Source: Occultella kanbiaonis
Lineage (GTDB): Bacteria > Actinomycetota > Actinomycetes > Actinomycetales > Beutenbergiaceae
Length of the DNA stretch: 64,000 nucleotides
Direction of reading: 5' to 3'
Assembly: GCF_009708215.1 (NCBI RefSeq)
Contig: NZ_CP046175.1
Span: 2,666,001-2,730,000 of the forward strand
Shown: one piece after another, positions 1 through 8,990 of the stretch
How positions within the stretch are numbered: position 1 is the first letter of the stretch
How the letters are laid out: each line of letters starts with the position of its first letter
Translations under genes and position numbers: made by a program
Notes under the pieces: generated by a model
The model's database searches: none
Seen by the model: the letters and a program-made list of their open reading frames with translations, nothing else
Told to the model about the DNA's origin: nothing

Positions 1-3000
1 GTCGCGGTCGACGTCGGCAGCACCGCAGCGTCGTGCGACGTGGTGTTGACGACCCGGAAGCGGGATTCCGCGGCCGGTAGGTCCCAGGCAGTGACGCCCT
101 GGAACGTGGACTCGTCCACGAGCACGTCGTCGACGTACAACTGCGTGAGCTGGCCGATGCCAGGCAGGCCCGCGAACACGTCCATCGCCCCGGTGCGTTG
201 CGCGTTGCCACCATCAGCCCACGACGGCAGATTCACCTGCACACCGTCGGCCTGGCGGAACGGAGCCCAGTAGCCGGCGCCGACATACGGGCGCACGATC
301 GGCGAGAAGTACGAGGCCTCGAGCTCCTCGCCTGCGGTGTAGGAACGCCGGACGTCACGGACCTCCCACGTCGAGCCGATGTCGGTGGCGCCCTGGTACC
401 ACTCGGCATCCGTGGTGCTCACCCACTCCCGACGGACCCCCGGCCGCTCGGTGGCGAACAGGAAACCCTGACCCACGTCGACGCCCGGGGCGAAGTCGTA
501 GCGGAACTCGCCGACGAGCGTGGGCTGGGCGCCGTGATAGGTCGTGGTGACAAGTGCGAGGTCGTCCGCGATCTTCGTCGGGTTCGCCGGGATCTCACCG
601 TCGGTGTACAGCAGGACGTCATAGACGTCGCCAGCCACCGGCCGCCCGACGGCGCCCAGCTCCACGTCGCCGGCCGCGAGGGCGGCGAGCAGGGCCTGCC
701 CGTCGGGGCCGCTCACCGCGGCCACCGGTAGCGGTGCGTCGTTGCCGTAGTCGTCTCCGTACCACTCGAGGGACTCCTCGCCCTGGACGACGACCAGCAG
801 TGCGGCACCGGTGGCGGCGACGTTCGCGGCGCGCTCCACCGGCCCCACCTCGGCGGAGGTGCGGACGACGGCGATCCCGCCGTCGAGCGCGACGCCCGCC
901 ACGTCGGCGCTGCTCCCGGTGCCCAGGTCGGCTGCGGTCGTCGACAGCTCGCCGTCGAGGTACGGGGCGGCGGGCTGCTCGCGCGCGCCGAGGTCCGCGC
1001 CGTCGAGCGTGAGCGTGATGCGCGGGTCGCGCAGGCGCCAGCGCGTCGCGAAGGCGAAACTGGTCGCACTCTCCGCGACGAGGGGCTGGGCCAGCAACTC
1101 ATCGACGAGGAGCGGGATCATCGCCGAGCCCATCATCCCCTCGACGCTGTAGTCCATCCGCCGGTTCTCCGCGGACAGGTCGTCACGGCCGACGTCCACC
1201 GTGACGGGGTCCGCCGCGCGGACGTCCAGGTCGACGGTCGTGTCGCCCTCGAGCACGATGTCCGGGTCGCCGACGAGCGCGATGGCATCGGTGCCGGGCG
1301 CCGTCTCGACGTCGGCGTAGGCCATCGCGCTGTACCGACCGGCCGGCAGGCGCAGCGTCGTCTCACCGTCGACGAGGACGCTCTCGGCGCTCTGGGTGTC
1401 GAGGTTGAAGAACATCGCGTACATCGTGGCCGGCTGGCCGTCGATCCCGGTGGCGCGCAGGGTCAGGTCGTAGCGCTCCGCCTCCGTGATCATGCCGAAC
1501 GACGTGCGCGTGAGCGCCTCCCCGGCCACGGACCCGACGAGGGTCCCCGACAACTGCTCGCCGGGAGCGAGCGCCGCGTGGTCGCCGGAGAGCGTGACGG
1601 TCGCGGTGCCACCGGCGGGCACCGTCACCTGCGTCTGTGGCAGGAGCACGGCGTCGTCGGCGGCGAGGGTGGTGCCACCGGGTGCAATGCCCGGCTCGAT
1701 GCCGCCGCCGTCACCGTCGCCGGGGTTCGCGACGGCGACGGACAGCGCGAGGTCGAGCGTCAGCTCGGTGTCGGACCGGTTCGTGAAGGTCACGTCGCGG
1801 TCGACGGTTCCGGACGCCTCGCCCCATGGGAGCATCCCGAAGTCGGCGCTGCCCGTTGCGAACACATCGCGCTCGACGGCGGCCAGCACGTCAGTCACGC
1901 CGCTGCCGGCCTGGTACGGCGTGAAGCCGAGATCGCGGGCGGAGCTGACGAGGAGGTCCTTGAGCTGCACACCGGTGAGCGTGGGGTCCGCCTGCAATGC
2001 GATCGCCGCGGCACCGGAGACGTGCGGCGTCGCCATCGACGTCCCGTCCATGGTCGTGTACGAGCCCTCTCCGGCAGAGAACTGCGAGCGAGCGGCCGTG
2101 ATACCCGAGCCGGGCGCGCTGACATCCGGCTTCAGCCCGCCGGAGCCGTGGAGCGGTCCCTGGCTGGAGAACCAGGAGAGCCCGTCCGTGGTGTCGTCGA
2201 CCGAGCCGATCGCCAGCGCGCCCGACGCGGCGGCGGGCGCCCCGATGGTGCCGGGTGCGCCGCTGTTGCCTGCGGCGACGATGAACAGCGTGCCGGTCTC
2301 GGCGGTGATCTCGTTCAGCGCCTCCGACATGATGTCGGTGCCGTCCGACGCCTCACGGCTGCCGAGGCTCATGGAGACGACGTCGGCGTTCGCCGCGCCC
2401 CACTCCATGCCCTCGATGATCCAGGAGGTGAGGCCCTCGCCGTTGTCGCTGAGCACCTTGCCGACGAGCAGGTCCGCGCCCGGGGCGACGCCGCTGTAGA
2501 GGCCGTCGGACGCCGCACCCGAGCCGGCGACCGTCGAGGCCACGTGGGTGCCGTGACCGTTCACGTCGTCGACGGTCTCACCGGGCACGAAGCTCTGGGT
2601 CTCGATGACGGACTCGGTCAGGTCGGGGTGACCCGCGTCGACCCCGCTGTCCAGGACGGCGACGCGCACGCCGGTGCCGTCGAACCCGGCCGCCCAGGCC
2701 TGCGGTGCACCGATGTAGCCGACGCTGGTGTCGAGGTAGGCCTCGACGGGGGCGTCCAGGTGGATCGACTCGATGCCGGCCGCGAGTGCGCCGGCGGTGG
2801 CCGACCGACCGGGGGAGGAGGTGAGCTCGGCCCAGGCCTGCTCGGCGACCGAGCGGTCCGCGCCACCTGCTGCTCCGCCGATGCTGGTCAGCGGGACGTC
2901 GAGGTCGAGGCCGGTGACCGGGCCGGTGCGCGGCGTCGGCCCGTCGGAGTACTCGACGATCACCGGGGTCGCCGCGACGGACGCGTCGTCGAACCCGAAC

Positions 3001-3395
3001 TCGACGAGCTGGGAGACGTCGAACAGTGCGTCGTCGAGAGCGCCGGAGGCGAGGTACGGCAGCGCGGCCTCGGGCACGACGTGGATGTGGCCGTCGACGA
3101 CGTAGGTCCGGACGAGCGCGGTCGGGTCGGCAGGCTCGACGTCGACGGTCCGGCTGCCGTCGGCGAGGTCGGTCAGGGTGACGACGTCACCGGTGAGGAG
3201 CGTGACGGTGTGACGGTCCGCAGGGGTGGCTGCGCCGGCTCCAGCGCCGGAGCTGCCGCCGCTGCCGTCACCGGCGTCGCCGGGGTCCGCGGCGGCGAAC
3301 GATCCGGACGTCAGGACGATGGCGGCGGCGAGTCCGGCGAGTGCCGAGCGCCGCCCACGACGACGGGCGGAGGAGAGGGGAGGACGAACGCGCAC
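1..3395 (-). CDS. secreted S8 (subtilisin-like) serine peptidase, 3' end outside window
   Basis: The reading frame is open from a GTG at 3395 through the left edge of the window, giving at least 1131 codons. The GTG is preceded by GGAAGG with a 6-nt spacer. An Arg-rich N terminus and a hydrophobic run form a signal peptide, and a propeptide-like region of about 200 residues follows. The catalytic triad is visible: Asp249 in VAVLDSGVD, His281 in NGHGTHVAS and Ser453 in DGTSMATPHVSG. Beyond the catalytic domain come beta-rich regions and a PA-like insert (about residues 830-870 by eye). Such enzymes are secreted and degrade extracellular protein. It is divergent from the regulator at 3530, which may control it. 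The C terminus and any anchor lie outside the window. Confidence 0.93.
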   Translation of the reverse strand, partial: MRVRPPLSSARRRGRRSALAGLAAAIVLTSGSFAAADPGDAGDGSGGSSGAGAGAATPADRHTVTLLTGDVVTLTDLADGSRTVDVEPADPTALVRTYVVDGHIHVVPEAALPYLASGALDDALFDVSQLVEFGFDDASVAATPVIVEYSDGPTPRTGPVTGLDLDVPLTSIGGAAGGADRSVAEQAWAELTSSPGRSATAGALAAGIESIHLDAPVEAYLDTSVGYIGAPQAWAAGFDGTGVRVAVLDSGVDAGHPDLTESVIETQSFVPGETVDDVNGHGTHVASTVAGSGAASDGLYSGVAPGADLLVGKVLSDNGEGLTSWIIEGMEWGAANADVVSMSLGSREASDGTDIMSEALNEITAETGTLFIVAAGNSGAPGTIGAPAAASGALAIGSVDDTTDGLSWFSSQGPLHGSGGLKPDVSAPGSGITAARSQFSAGEGSYTTMDGTSMATPHVSGAAAIALQADPTLTGVQLKDLLVSSARDLGFTPYQAGSGVTDVLAAVERDVFATGSADFGMLPWGEASGTVDRDVTFTNRSDTELTLDLALSVAVANPGDGDGGGIEPGIAPGGTTLAADDAVLLPQTQVTVPAGGTATVTLSGDHAALAPGEQLSGTLVGSVAGEALTRTSFGMITEAERYDLTLRATGIDGQPATMYAMFFNLDTQSAESVLVDGETTLRLPAGRYSAMAYADVETAPGTDAIALVGDPDIVLEGDTTVDLDVRAADPVTVDVGRDDLSAENRRMDYSVEGMMGSAMIPLLVDELLAQPLVAESATSFAFATRWRLRDPRITLTLDGADLGAREQPAAPYLDGELSTTAADLGTGSSADVAGVALDGGIAVVRTSAEVGPVERAANVAATGAALLVVVQGEESLEWYGDDYGNDAPLPVAAVSGPDGQALLAALAAGDVELGAVGRPVAGDVYDVLLYTDGEIPANPTKIADDLALVTTTYHGAQPTLVGEFRYDFAPGVDVGQGFLFATERPGVRREWVSTTDAEWYQGATDIGSTWEVRDVRRSYTAGEELEASYFSPIVRPYVGAGYWAPFRQADGVQVNLPSWADGGNAQRTGAMDVFAGLPGIGQLTQLYVDDVLVDESTFQGVTAWDLPAAESRFRVVNTTSHDAAVLPTSTA

Positions 3396-3529
3396 GGGTG
3401 GCCTTCCGAGGGGACGACGAGGTCGGGTGGAGACAAAGTGCCACATAGAGTGGCGCTGTGGGTGGCGCCTTTACGCCATGGCAGATTCTCGACACCCGAG
3501 GTGGTCCGCCCGCTCGAGAGAATGGGGCG

Positions 3530-4501
3530 ATGTACATGCTCGACGGCATCGGGTTGGACGAGGAGTCGGCTCGCGTCTATCGAGCGCTCGTGGCGCGACC
3601 GTCCGCGACGGCCGCCGAGCTGGCGCCGGAGGTCGCGCTATCGGCGGGCCGCGTCACCGAGCTCCTCGCGGTTCTCGAGACGATGGGACTGGCCGCGCGG
3701 CAGGGGGCGGACTCCGAGCGCGCGGTCGCGTCCCCGCCCGGCATCGCGCTCCGGGCGCTCCTGGCCGAGCAGGAGCGACGGCTCGATACCGTCCGATCCG
3801 ACCTCGTCGACCTCGAGGCCGTCTACCGGGACTCGCTCGCGGGACGCACGGCCGCGGATGTCGTCGACGTCGTACTCGGTGCGGACGCCGTCCGGCAGCG
3901 GTTCGCCCAGCTGCAGGCGGCAGCGGAGCAACAGGTGCGCGCCTTCGTGCGCGCGGACGTGCCGTTCGTCTCCGCGGAGGAGAACGCCGAGGAGGAGCGC
4001 GCGCTGCTGCGGGGCGTGCGGTACCGGGTGCTCGTCGAGCGCGGGGTCATGGACGACGCCAACTTCTACGCCGCCGCCCGGGAGGCGCTGCCGTACGGCG
4101 AGTACGTGCGGGTGGCGCCGGCGCTGCCGACCCGGCTGCTCATCATCGACGACGACCTCGCTCTGCTGCCGATGCGCCGCGCGAGAGATGATCGCTACGG
4201 CGCGATCCTCGTCCATCCCTCGAGCCTGCTGGACCTGCTGGTGGAGGTCTTCGAGTCGACGTGGTCGCGGGCGGCGCGCCTCACCGACGAGGGTGAGCCG
4301 GGTGCGACCGACGAGGTGGCGGAGCTCGACCGGTCGATGTTGACGCTGCTCATGGTGGGCCTGACCGACGCGCGCATCGCGAGCCAGCTCGGCATCTCCG
4401 CGCGCACCGTGCAGCGACGCGTCAGTGTGCTCATGGAGCTCACGCGGGTCGCGACCCGGTTCCAGCTCGGCGCGGAGGCCGTCCGCCGCGGCTGGGTCTG
4501 A
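3530..4501 (+). CDS. TrmB/LuxR-type helix-turn-helix regulator
   Basis: This is a 323-residue cytoplasmic regulator. Residues 1-60 look like a TrmB-type winged helix (LDEESARVYRALVARPSA). The middle resembles the phospholipase-D-like sensor fold of this class, and residues about 270-320 carry a LuxR-like HTH (GLTDARIASQLGISARTVQR). The frame is open from a GTG at 3458. The ATG at 3530 is preferred because GAGAG lies 9 nt upstream and homology begins there. It is divergent from the S8 peptidase with a 134-nt gap, an arrangement common in actinobacteria, so local control of the peptidase is a reasonable inference. It converges on the GH76 gene 21 nt downstream. Confidence 0.82.
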   Translation: MYMLDGIGLDEESARVYRALVARPSATAAELAPEVALSAGRVTELLAVLETMGLAARQGADSERAVASPPGIALRALLAEQERRLDTVRSDLVDLEAVYRDSLAGRTAADVVDVVLGADAVRQRFAQLQAAAEQQVRAFVRADVPFVSAEENAEEERALLRGVRYRVLVERGVMDDANFYAAAREALPYGEYVRVAPALPTRLLIIDDDLALLPMRRARDDRYGAILVHPSSLLDLLVEVFESTWSRAARLTDEGEPGATDEVAELDRSMLTLLMVGLTDARIASQLGISARTVQRRVSVLMELTRVATRFQLGAEAVRRGWV

Positions 4502-4522
4502 GCCGCCCGGGTCGCCCGTGGG

Positions 4523-5695
4523 TCAGGTCCGGTACTGCGCCGCCGCGACCTCGGTCGCCATCACCGCCGTGAGCTGCGTGGACAGGTCGGTACGCGCCGG
4601 CGCGGGCGCGGACCAGTCGTCCCCGGCCAGAAGGGTGCCGTCACCGCCGTACTGGTTCTCGAACAGCGCGTCCGTGCTGGTCACGATGAACTCACTGAGC
4701 GCGGTGTGCTCGGCCTCGGCGAGGAACTGACCGGCGTACCGGTAGAAGATCCCCGCGAACAGGCCGGCGTCGCCACCGTCGCCGTCGGGGGTGAACACGG
4801 GCCCGTCAGTCAGTTCGGCCAGACTCACGTCGATCGTCATGGCGGCCCGGTCCAGCCGGGCCGGGTCGCCGTCGGTGCGGAACTCCTCGACGCAGGCCCC
4901 CACGTACAGGCCCTGGTTGTAGGTGAACCGCCAGTCGGTGTCGATGGCGCCGTCCCGGTTGCGGTTGATGCCGTCGTGGACGAAGCCGTCCGGCTCGACC
5001 AGGGTGTCCTCCCACCACTGCAGCGACGCCCGGGCGCGGTCGAGGAACCGGGCCTCGCCCGTCCTCCGGTGCAGCCGGTGGCCGGCGATCACGAACGGAC
5101 CGTTCGCGGGCGTGTTCTTGTAGTGGTACTGCCCCTTCTCCCAGACGATCCCGCCGCCCTGGGTGCTCCAGCCGAGATCCCAGATGTGATCGTGCAGGGC
5201 GATCGCGTCCTCGAGCGCACTGTCGTCACCGGCCGCGTCGGCGAGCCGCAACAGGGCCAGTGCGAACCAGCCCATGTCGTCGAAGAAGTCGTTGAACAGG
5301 TCGTCGCCATTGCGCAGGATCAGGTTCTCGCGCAGCTCCTGCGCGCGGTCCAGATCGTCGGCAGCAGCGGTGCGCTCCCAGGCGTCGATGGCCGCGTCGA
5401 TGGCGTGGGCGTTCCACCAATAGTGGAACGGAGCGTCCGCCGCCTGGTCCACCGGGTGGACGTAGTGCAGCAGCTGGGGCGACGGCGCACCGAAGTACTC
5501 GGCGAGGCTCGCCTGGGTCACCGCCGCCCGCCAGGGCGCCGCACGCCGCGGATCCGGTGGCGGGACCGCAGCGACCACCCTGGGTGGCGGGTCCTGAGCC
5601 GGCCCGCAGGCGGCGAGCAGGGTGGCGCCCAGGGCGCCGGCACCGCCCAGTGCCAACGCCCGACGGCGGGTGAGCGCCGGTCGGGTCGCTGGCAC
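4523..5695 (-). CDS. GH76 alpha-1,6-mannanase, Tat-type lipoprotein
   Basis: This 390-residue protein has a twin-arginine signal (TRRRALALGG) and a lipobox ending at Cys30 (TLLAAC). It is therefore predicted to be exported folded and anchored to the outer face of the membrane. The rest is a GH76 alpha/alpha-barrel. The family's paired catalytic aspartates are at 139-140 (FNDFFDDMGW), and the YKNTPANGPF and WRFTYNQGLY motifs are present. GH76 enzymes cut internal alpha-1,6-mannosidic bonds. The GTG at 5695 was chosen because GAGG lies 8 nt upstream and it starts just after the stop of the upstream gene. A GTG at 5749 would overlap that gene by 44 nt. It is the last gene of the mannan operon and probably does the first extracellular cut. 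Confidence 0.88.
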   Translation of the reverse strand: MPATRPALTRRRALALGGAGALGATLLAACGPAQDPPPRVVAAVPPPDPRRAAPWRAAVTQASLAEYFGAPSPQLLHYVHPVDQAADAPFHYWWNAHAIDAAIDAWERTAAADDLDRAQELRENLILRNGDDLFNDFFDDMGWFALALLRLADAAGDDSALEDAIALHDHIWDLGWSTQGGGIVWEKGQYHYKNTPANGPFVIAGHRLHRRTGEARFLDRARASLQWWEDTLVEPDGFVHDGINRNRDGAIDTDWRFTYNQGLYVGACVEEFRTDGDPARLDRAAMTIDVSLAELTDGPVFTPDGDGGDAGLFAGIFYRYAGQFLAEAEHTALSEFIVTSTDALFENQYGGDGTLLAGDDWSAPAPARTDLSTQLTAVMATEVAAAQYRT

Positions 5696-5705
5696 CGGGC
5701 GGACC

Positions 5706-6770
5706 TCAGGCCGGCGTCCGCGCGAGCTCACGAGCCTCGATCCGTGCACGTGTCTCGGTCGCCATCACGGCCGAGAGCTGGGTGGACATGGACGTCCGCC
5801 CCTGCGGCCGGGCCCGCCAGTCGTCGTCGGCCCAGAGCACGCCGTCGGCATCGTCGAGCCGGTTCACGTCCCAGAGCCGGTCCGTCCCGGACCGCACGAA
5901 CGCGACCAGGTCGGGCGACGGGCGCAGGTCCAGGAGCAGGTCCAGGTACCGGTAGAAGATGCCTTTGAAGAGCCCCACGTCACCGCCACCCGTCTCCGGG
6001 AACACCCCGTCCGTGGCGAGGAGCTCGACGGCCCGGCGCGCGCTGAGCTGAGCCCGGTCCAACCAGGCGGGGTCGTCGTCGTGCGCGAACAGCTCGACGC
6101 ACGCACCGATGAACAGGCCGTAGTTGTAGGTGTAGCGCCAGTCCGTGTCGACATGGGCGTCACCCTCACGGTTCACGCCGTCCTCCACGGTGCCGTCCTC
6201 GCGGACCAGGTGCTCCGTGAGCCAGTCCATCGTCTGCCGGGCCCGGTCCAGGTACGGCTCGCCGGAGCCGTCACTGCCGAACCTGGACGCCAGCCTGGCG
6301 CCGAGGATGATGAACGGCCCGTTCGCCGGCGTGTTCTTGTAGTACGTCTGCGACTTGCGCCACGCGATCCCGCCGCCCATCACCTCGTTCCAGCCGTCGT
6401 CGAGGCAGTGCTGCCAGATCACCCGCGCCGGCTCGAGGTACTCCTCGTACCCCGGAGCGCGGGACAGGCGCTCCAGAGCGAGGGCGAGCCAGAGCATGTC
6501 GTCGAAGTAGTCGTTGAACAGGCTGCCGGAGTTGCGGGCGACGATGTTCTCGAAGATCTCGACGGCGGTGCGCAGGTGGACCGGATCGTCGGTGCGTTCC
6601 CAGCCGTCGATCGCGACGTCCATCGCGTGTGCGAGCCACCAGTAGTTGAACGTGGCGTTCTCGTCGACCGGATGGGAGTTGTTCAACAGCTGTGGCTCGG
6701 GAGCGCCGTAGAGCACCGCGAGGCTGTGGTGGGCGAGGTCCGCTCGGTCGGACCAGTCGGTGTGCGTCAT
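5706..6770 (-). CDS. GH76 family alpha-1,6-mannanase, cytoplasmic form
   Basis: This is a 354-residue paralogue of the downstream GH76 protein. It shares the DD pair (residues 90-91, FNDYFDDMLW), a YKNTPANGPF motif and a WRYTYNYGLF motif. It has no signal peptide or lipobox and begins directly with the catalytic domain, so it should act in the cytoplasm on imported mannooligosaccharides. The start follows the stop of the binding-protein gene by 3 nt, with no good Shine-Dalgarno sequence. This suggests translational coupling. Having one exported and one internal GH76 in the same operon fits a two-stage pathway finished by the GH125 enzyme at 9955-11259. Confidence 0.88.
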   Translation of the reverse strand: MTHTDWSDRADLAHHSLAVLYGAPEPQLLNNSHPVDENATFNYWWLAHAMDVAIDGWERTDDPVHLRTAVEIFENIVARNSGSLFNDYFDDMLWLALALERLSRAPGYEEYLEPARVIWQHCLDDGWNEVMGGGIAWRKSQTYYKNTPANGPFIILGARLASRFGSDGSGEPYLDRARQTMDWLTEHLVREDGTVEDGVNREGDAHVDTDWRYTYNYGLFIGACVELFAHDDDPAWLDRAQLSARRAVELLATDGVFPETGGGDVGLFKGIFYRYLDLLLDLRPSPDLVAFVRSGTDRLWDVNRLDDADGVLWADDDWRARPQGRTSMSTQLSAVMATETRARIEARELARTPA

Positions 6771-6773
6771 CGA

Positions 6774-8048
6774 TCAGGCGTTCTCGGCCAGGATCCGGTT
6801 GAAGGACTCCTCGGCGTTGTCGAGTGCCTCCTGGGCGCTGATCTCGCCGGCCATGAAGCGCTGGAGCTCGGGGATGAGCCCCTGCCCCTCGGCGTCGGAG
6901 TAGCCCGGGATCGTGGGCCGAGCGGTCGCGAACGCCATCGTCTCCAGCAGAGCGGAGTAGGCCTCGTTCTCCGTGAAGAACGGGTCCTCGGCGGCCTGGA
7001 GGTTGGCGGGCATGTTGCCGCTCAGTTCGGCGAAGGCAACCCCGTTCTCGGGCTGCGTGGTCCACCACTTGATGAACTCCCAGGCACCCTCGACGTTCGG
7101 GGCGCCCTCCGGGATGATCATGCCGAAGCCGCCAAGGCCGGAGGCCTGGTCGCCGTTCGGGCCTGCGGGCGCCGCGACGATCCCGTAGTTGAGGTCCTCG
7201 ATCGCGTCATAGGTCGCCAGGGTCCAGGGACCGTTGTAGGCCATCGCCACGGTGCCCTCGGCGAACCCGTCGGTGCCCTCGGCGAAGCCGAGGTCGTACA
7301 CGCCGCGGTTGTTCATGAGGTCGTCCCACTCCTCGAGGACGGCGAGGCCCTCGGGGGTGTTGAAGGCGGCCTGGCCGTCGTCGGAGACCATCTGGCCACC
7401 GGCCTGGCCGAGCCACATGCTGAACAGGCCGACGTCGGAGAGCGCGAAGCCGGACCGAGCGAGGGTGCCACCCTCGCGCACGGTCAGCGCCTCGGCCGCG
7501 TCGGCGAGCTCGGCCCAGTTCGTGGGCGGCTCGAGGCCGGCCTCGGTGAGCAGGTCCGCGTTGTAGAACAGGGACCGGTTGTCCACCGTGAGCGGGATCC
7601 CGTAGACGGTGCCGTCGTAGGTGAGCTCGTTCAGGGCGGCCTCGTAGAACATCGAGGTGTCGACGGAGTCGGAGGCGATGAGATCCTCGAGCGACATCAG
7701 CGCACCCTTGCTCGCGTAGACGCTGGTCGCGAACCGGTCCCAGAGCACGACGTCCGGCACACCGCCGCCGGCGATCGCCGTGAGGAGCTTGGCCTCGACC
7801 TCCTCCTGGGGCTGGTAGGTGACGACGTAGTCATCCTGGCTGGCGTTGAACGCCTCGACCTGGGTCTCGATCTGGGTGGCCTGCTCGCCGGTCCAGTTGC
7901 CCCAGAAGGTGACTTCCTGACCGCCGTCGCCGCCGTCGTCGCCGGAGGCGCCGCCGCCGCCGGAGGAGCAGGCGGCCAGGGCGAGCGCCCCGACGGCGAG
8001 TCCCGCCGAGATCTTCATGAATGTTGAGGTTCGTGTCTTCGTCGACAT
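6774..8048 (-). CDS. sugar ABC transporter solute-binding lipoprotein (family 1)
   Basis: This 424-residue lipoprotein has a short signal sequence and lipobox (LALAACSS) followed by a glycine-rich linker. The mature part is a family 1 extracellular solute-binding fold, with TFWGNWTGEQ near its start, VVLWDRFATSVYA and a helical C-terminal half. It should capture oligosaccharides outside the membrane for the two permeases encoded just upstream. AAGGAG lies about 10 nt before the ATG. Its position between permeases and GH76/GH125 genes makes alpha-mannooligosaccharides the probable ligand. That ligand is inferred from neighbours, not from binding residues. Confidence 0.92.
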   Translation of the reverse strand: MSTKTRTSTFMKISAGLAVGALALAACSSGGGGASGDDGGDGGQEVTFWGNWTGEQATQIETQVEAFNASQDDYVVTYQPQEEVEAKLLTAIAGGGVPDVVLWDRFATSVYASKGALMSLEDLIASDSVDTSMFYEAALNELTYDGTVYGIPLTVDNRSLFYNADLLTEAGLEPPTNWAELADAAEALTVREGGTLARSGFALSDVGLFSMWLGQAGGQMVSDDGQAAFNTPEGLAVLEEWDDLMNNRGVYDLGFAEGTDGFAEGTVAMAYNGPWTLATYDAIEDLNYGIVAAPAGPNGDQASGLGGFGMIIPEGAPNVEGAWEFIKWWTTQPENGVAFAELSGNMPANLQAAEDPFFTENEAYSALLETMAFATARPTIPGYSDAEGQGLIPELQRFMAGEISAQEALDNAEESFNRILAENA

Positions 8049-8081
8049 GACGAACTGTCTCCTTATTGTTGGGTGGGGGAG

Positions 8082-8990
8082 CTATTTGGAACCGACGTGC
8101 GCGACGCCCTCGATGATGTAGCGCTGGGCGAGCACGAAGATGAGCAGGACCGGCAGGCTCACGATGACCGTTCCGGCCATCAGCGGCCCGTAGTCCGTCG
8201 TGTGTTCGGTCTTGAACGCGGCCAGGCCCACCTGGACGGTCAGCATGTCGCGGTCGCTGAGCACGATGAGCGGCCACATGAAGCTGTTCCAGCCGGCCTG
8301 GAAGGTGAGGATGCCGAGCACCGCGGCGCCGGCCTTGGCGAGCGGCATGTAGATCTGGGCGAAGATCCGGAACTCGGAGGCGCCGTCGATCCGGGCCGCC
8401 TCGGCGAGCTCCTCCGGCATGGAGGCGAAGAACTGGCGCATGAAGAACACGGCGAACGCACCCGCGGCGCCGGGCAGGATGATCGCCCAGTACGAGTTGA
8501 TGAAGCCCATCCCGCCCTGACCGAAGAAGTCGTTGCCACCGGCGAACGGGAACCGGCGCAGAACCAGGAACGTCGGCACCATCGTGACGATCCCGGGGAT
8601 CATCAACGAGGACAGCAGCGTGCCGAACAGGACCCGCTTCCCCCGGAACCGCAGCCGCGCGAATGCGTACCCGGCGAGGGAGCCGAAGAAGATGTTCAGC
8701 ACCACTCCGGCCACGGCCAGGAAGGTCGAGTTGAAGAAGTACCGCCCGAACGGCACCGACGTCCACGCCTTCACGTAGTTCTCGAGGGTGGGTTGGTCCG
8801 GCCAGATCTGCAGCGACGAGGACAGGATCTCGCCCTCGGGCTTGAGCGAGGTGACGATCGTCCAGATCAGCGGGAACACCGTGGTGATCGAGACGGCGAT
8901 GACCGCGATGTACCAGGCGGTGGTGCCGACCTTCTGGCGGGGTGTGCTCGCACGCTTCAGGCGCAGGACGTACGGATCGGCGGTGGTCAT
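8082..8990 (-). CDS. sugar ABC transporter permease, MalG type
   Basis: This 302-residue inner-membrane protein has about six TM segments and the MalG-type EAA loop (ELAEAARIDGASEFRIF), which docks the ATPase. The start is the ATG at 8990, with GGAG 6 nt upstream. It overlaps the previous stop by 4 nt (ATGA). A longer frame extends upstream, but that part is the shadow of the first permease. It forms a heterodimer with the 8987-9958 protein. No ATPase gene is present in the operon, so a shared MsiK-like ATPase encoded elsewhere is expected. Confidence 0.93.
   Translation of the reverse strand: MTTADPYVLRLKRASTPRQKVGTTAWYIAVIAVSITTVFPLIWTIVTSLKPEGEILSSSLQIWPDQPTLENYVKAWTSVPFGRYFFNSTFLAVAGVVLNIFFGSLAGYAFARLRFRGKRVLFGTLLSSLMIPGIVTMVPTFLVLRRFPFAGGNDFFGQGGMGFINSYWAIILPGAAGAFAVFFMRQFFASMPEELAEAARIDGASEFRIFAQIYMPLAKAGAAVLGILTFQAGWNSFMWPLIVLSDRDMLTVQVGLAAFKTEHTTDYGPLMAGTVIVSLPVLLIFVLAQRYIIEGVAHVGSK

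Noticed and set aside
1578-4343. A 921-codon open frame on the plus strand, antisense to the S8 peptidase
   Set aside because: Its translation is low-complexity Arg/Gly/Ala-rich with no recognisable motif. The opposite strand reads as a subtilase with all three catalytic residues. Long shadows are expected at this GC content.
5622-8027. An 801-codon plus-strand frame across the GH76 and binding-protein genes
   Set aside because: The minus strand here encodes clear GH76 and solute-binding proteins with coupled starts; the plus frame is a shadow.
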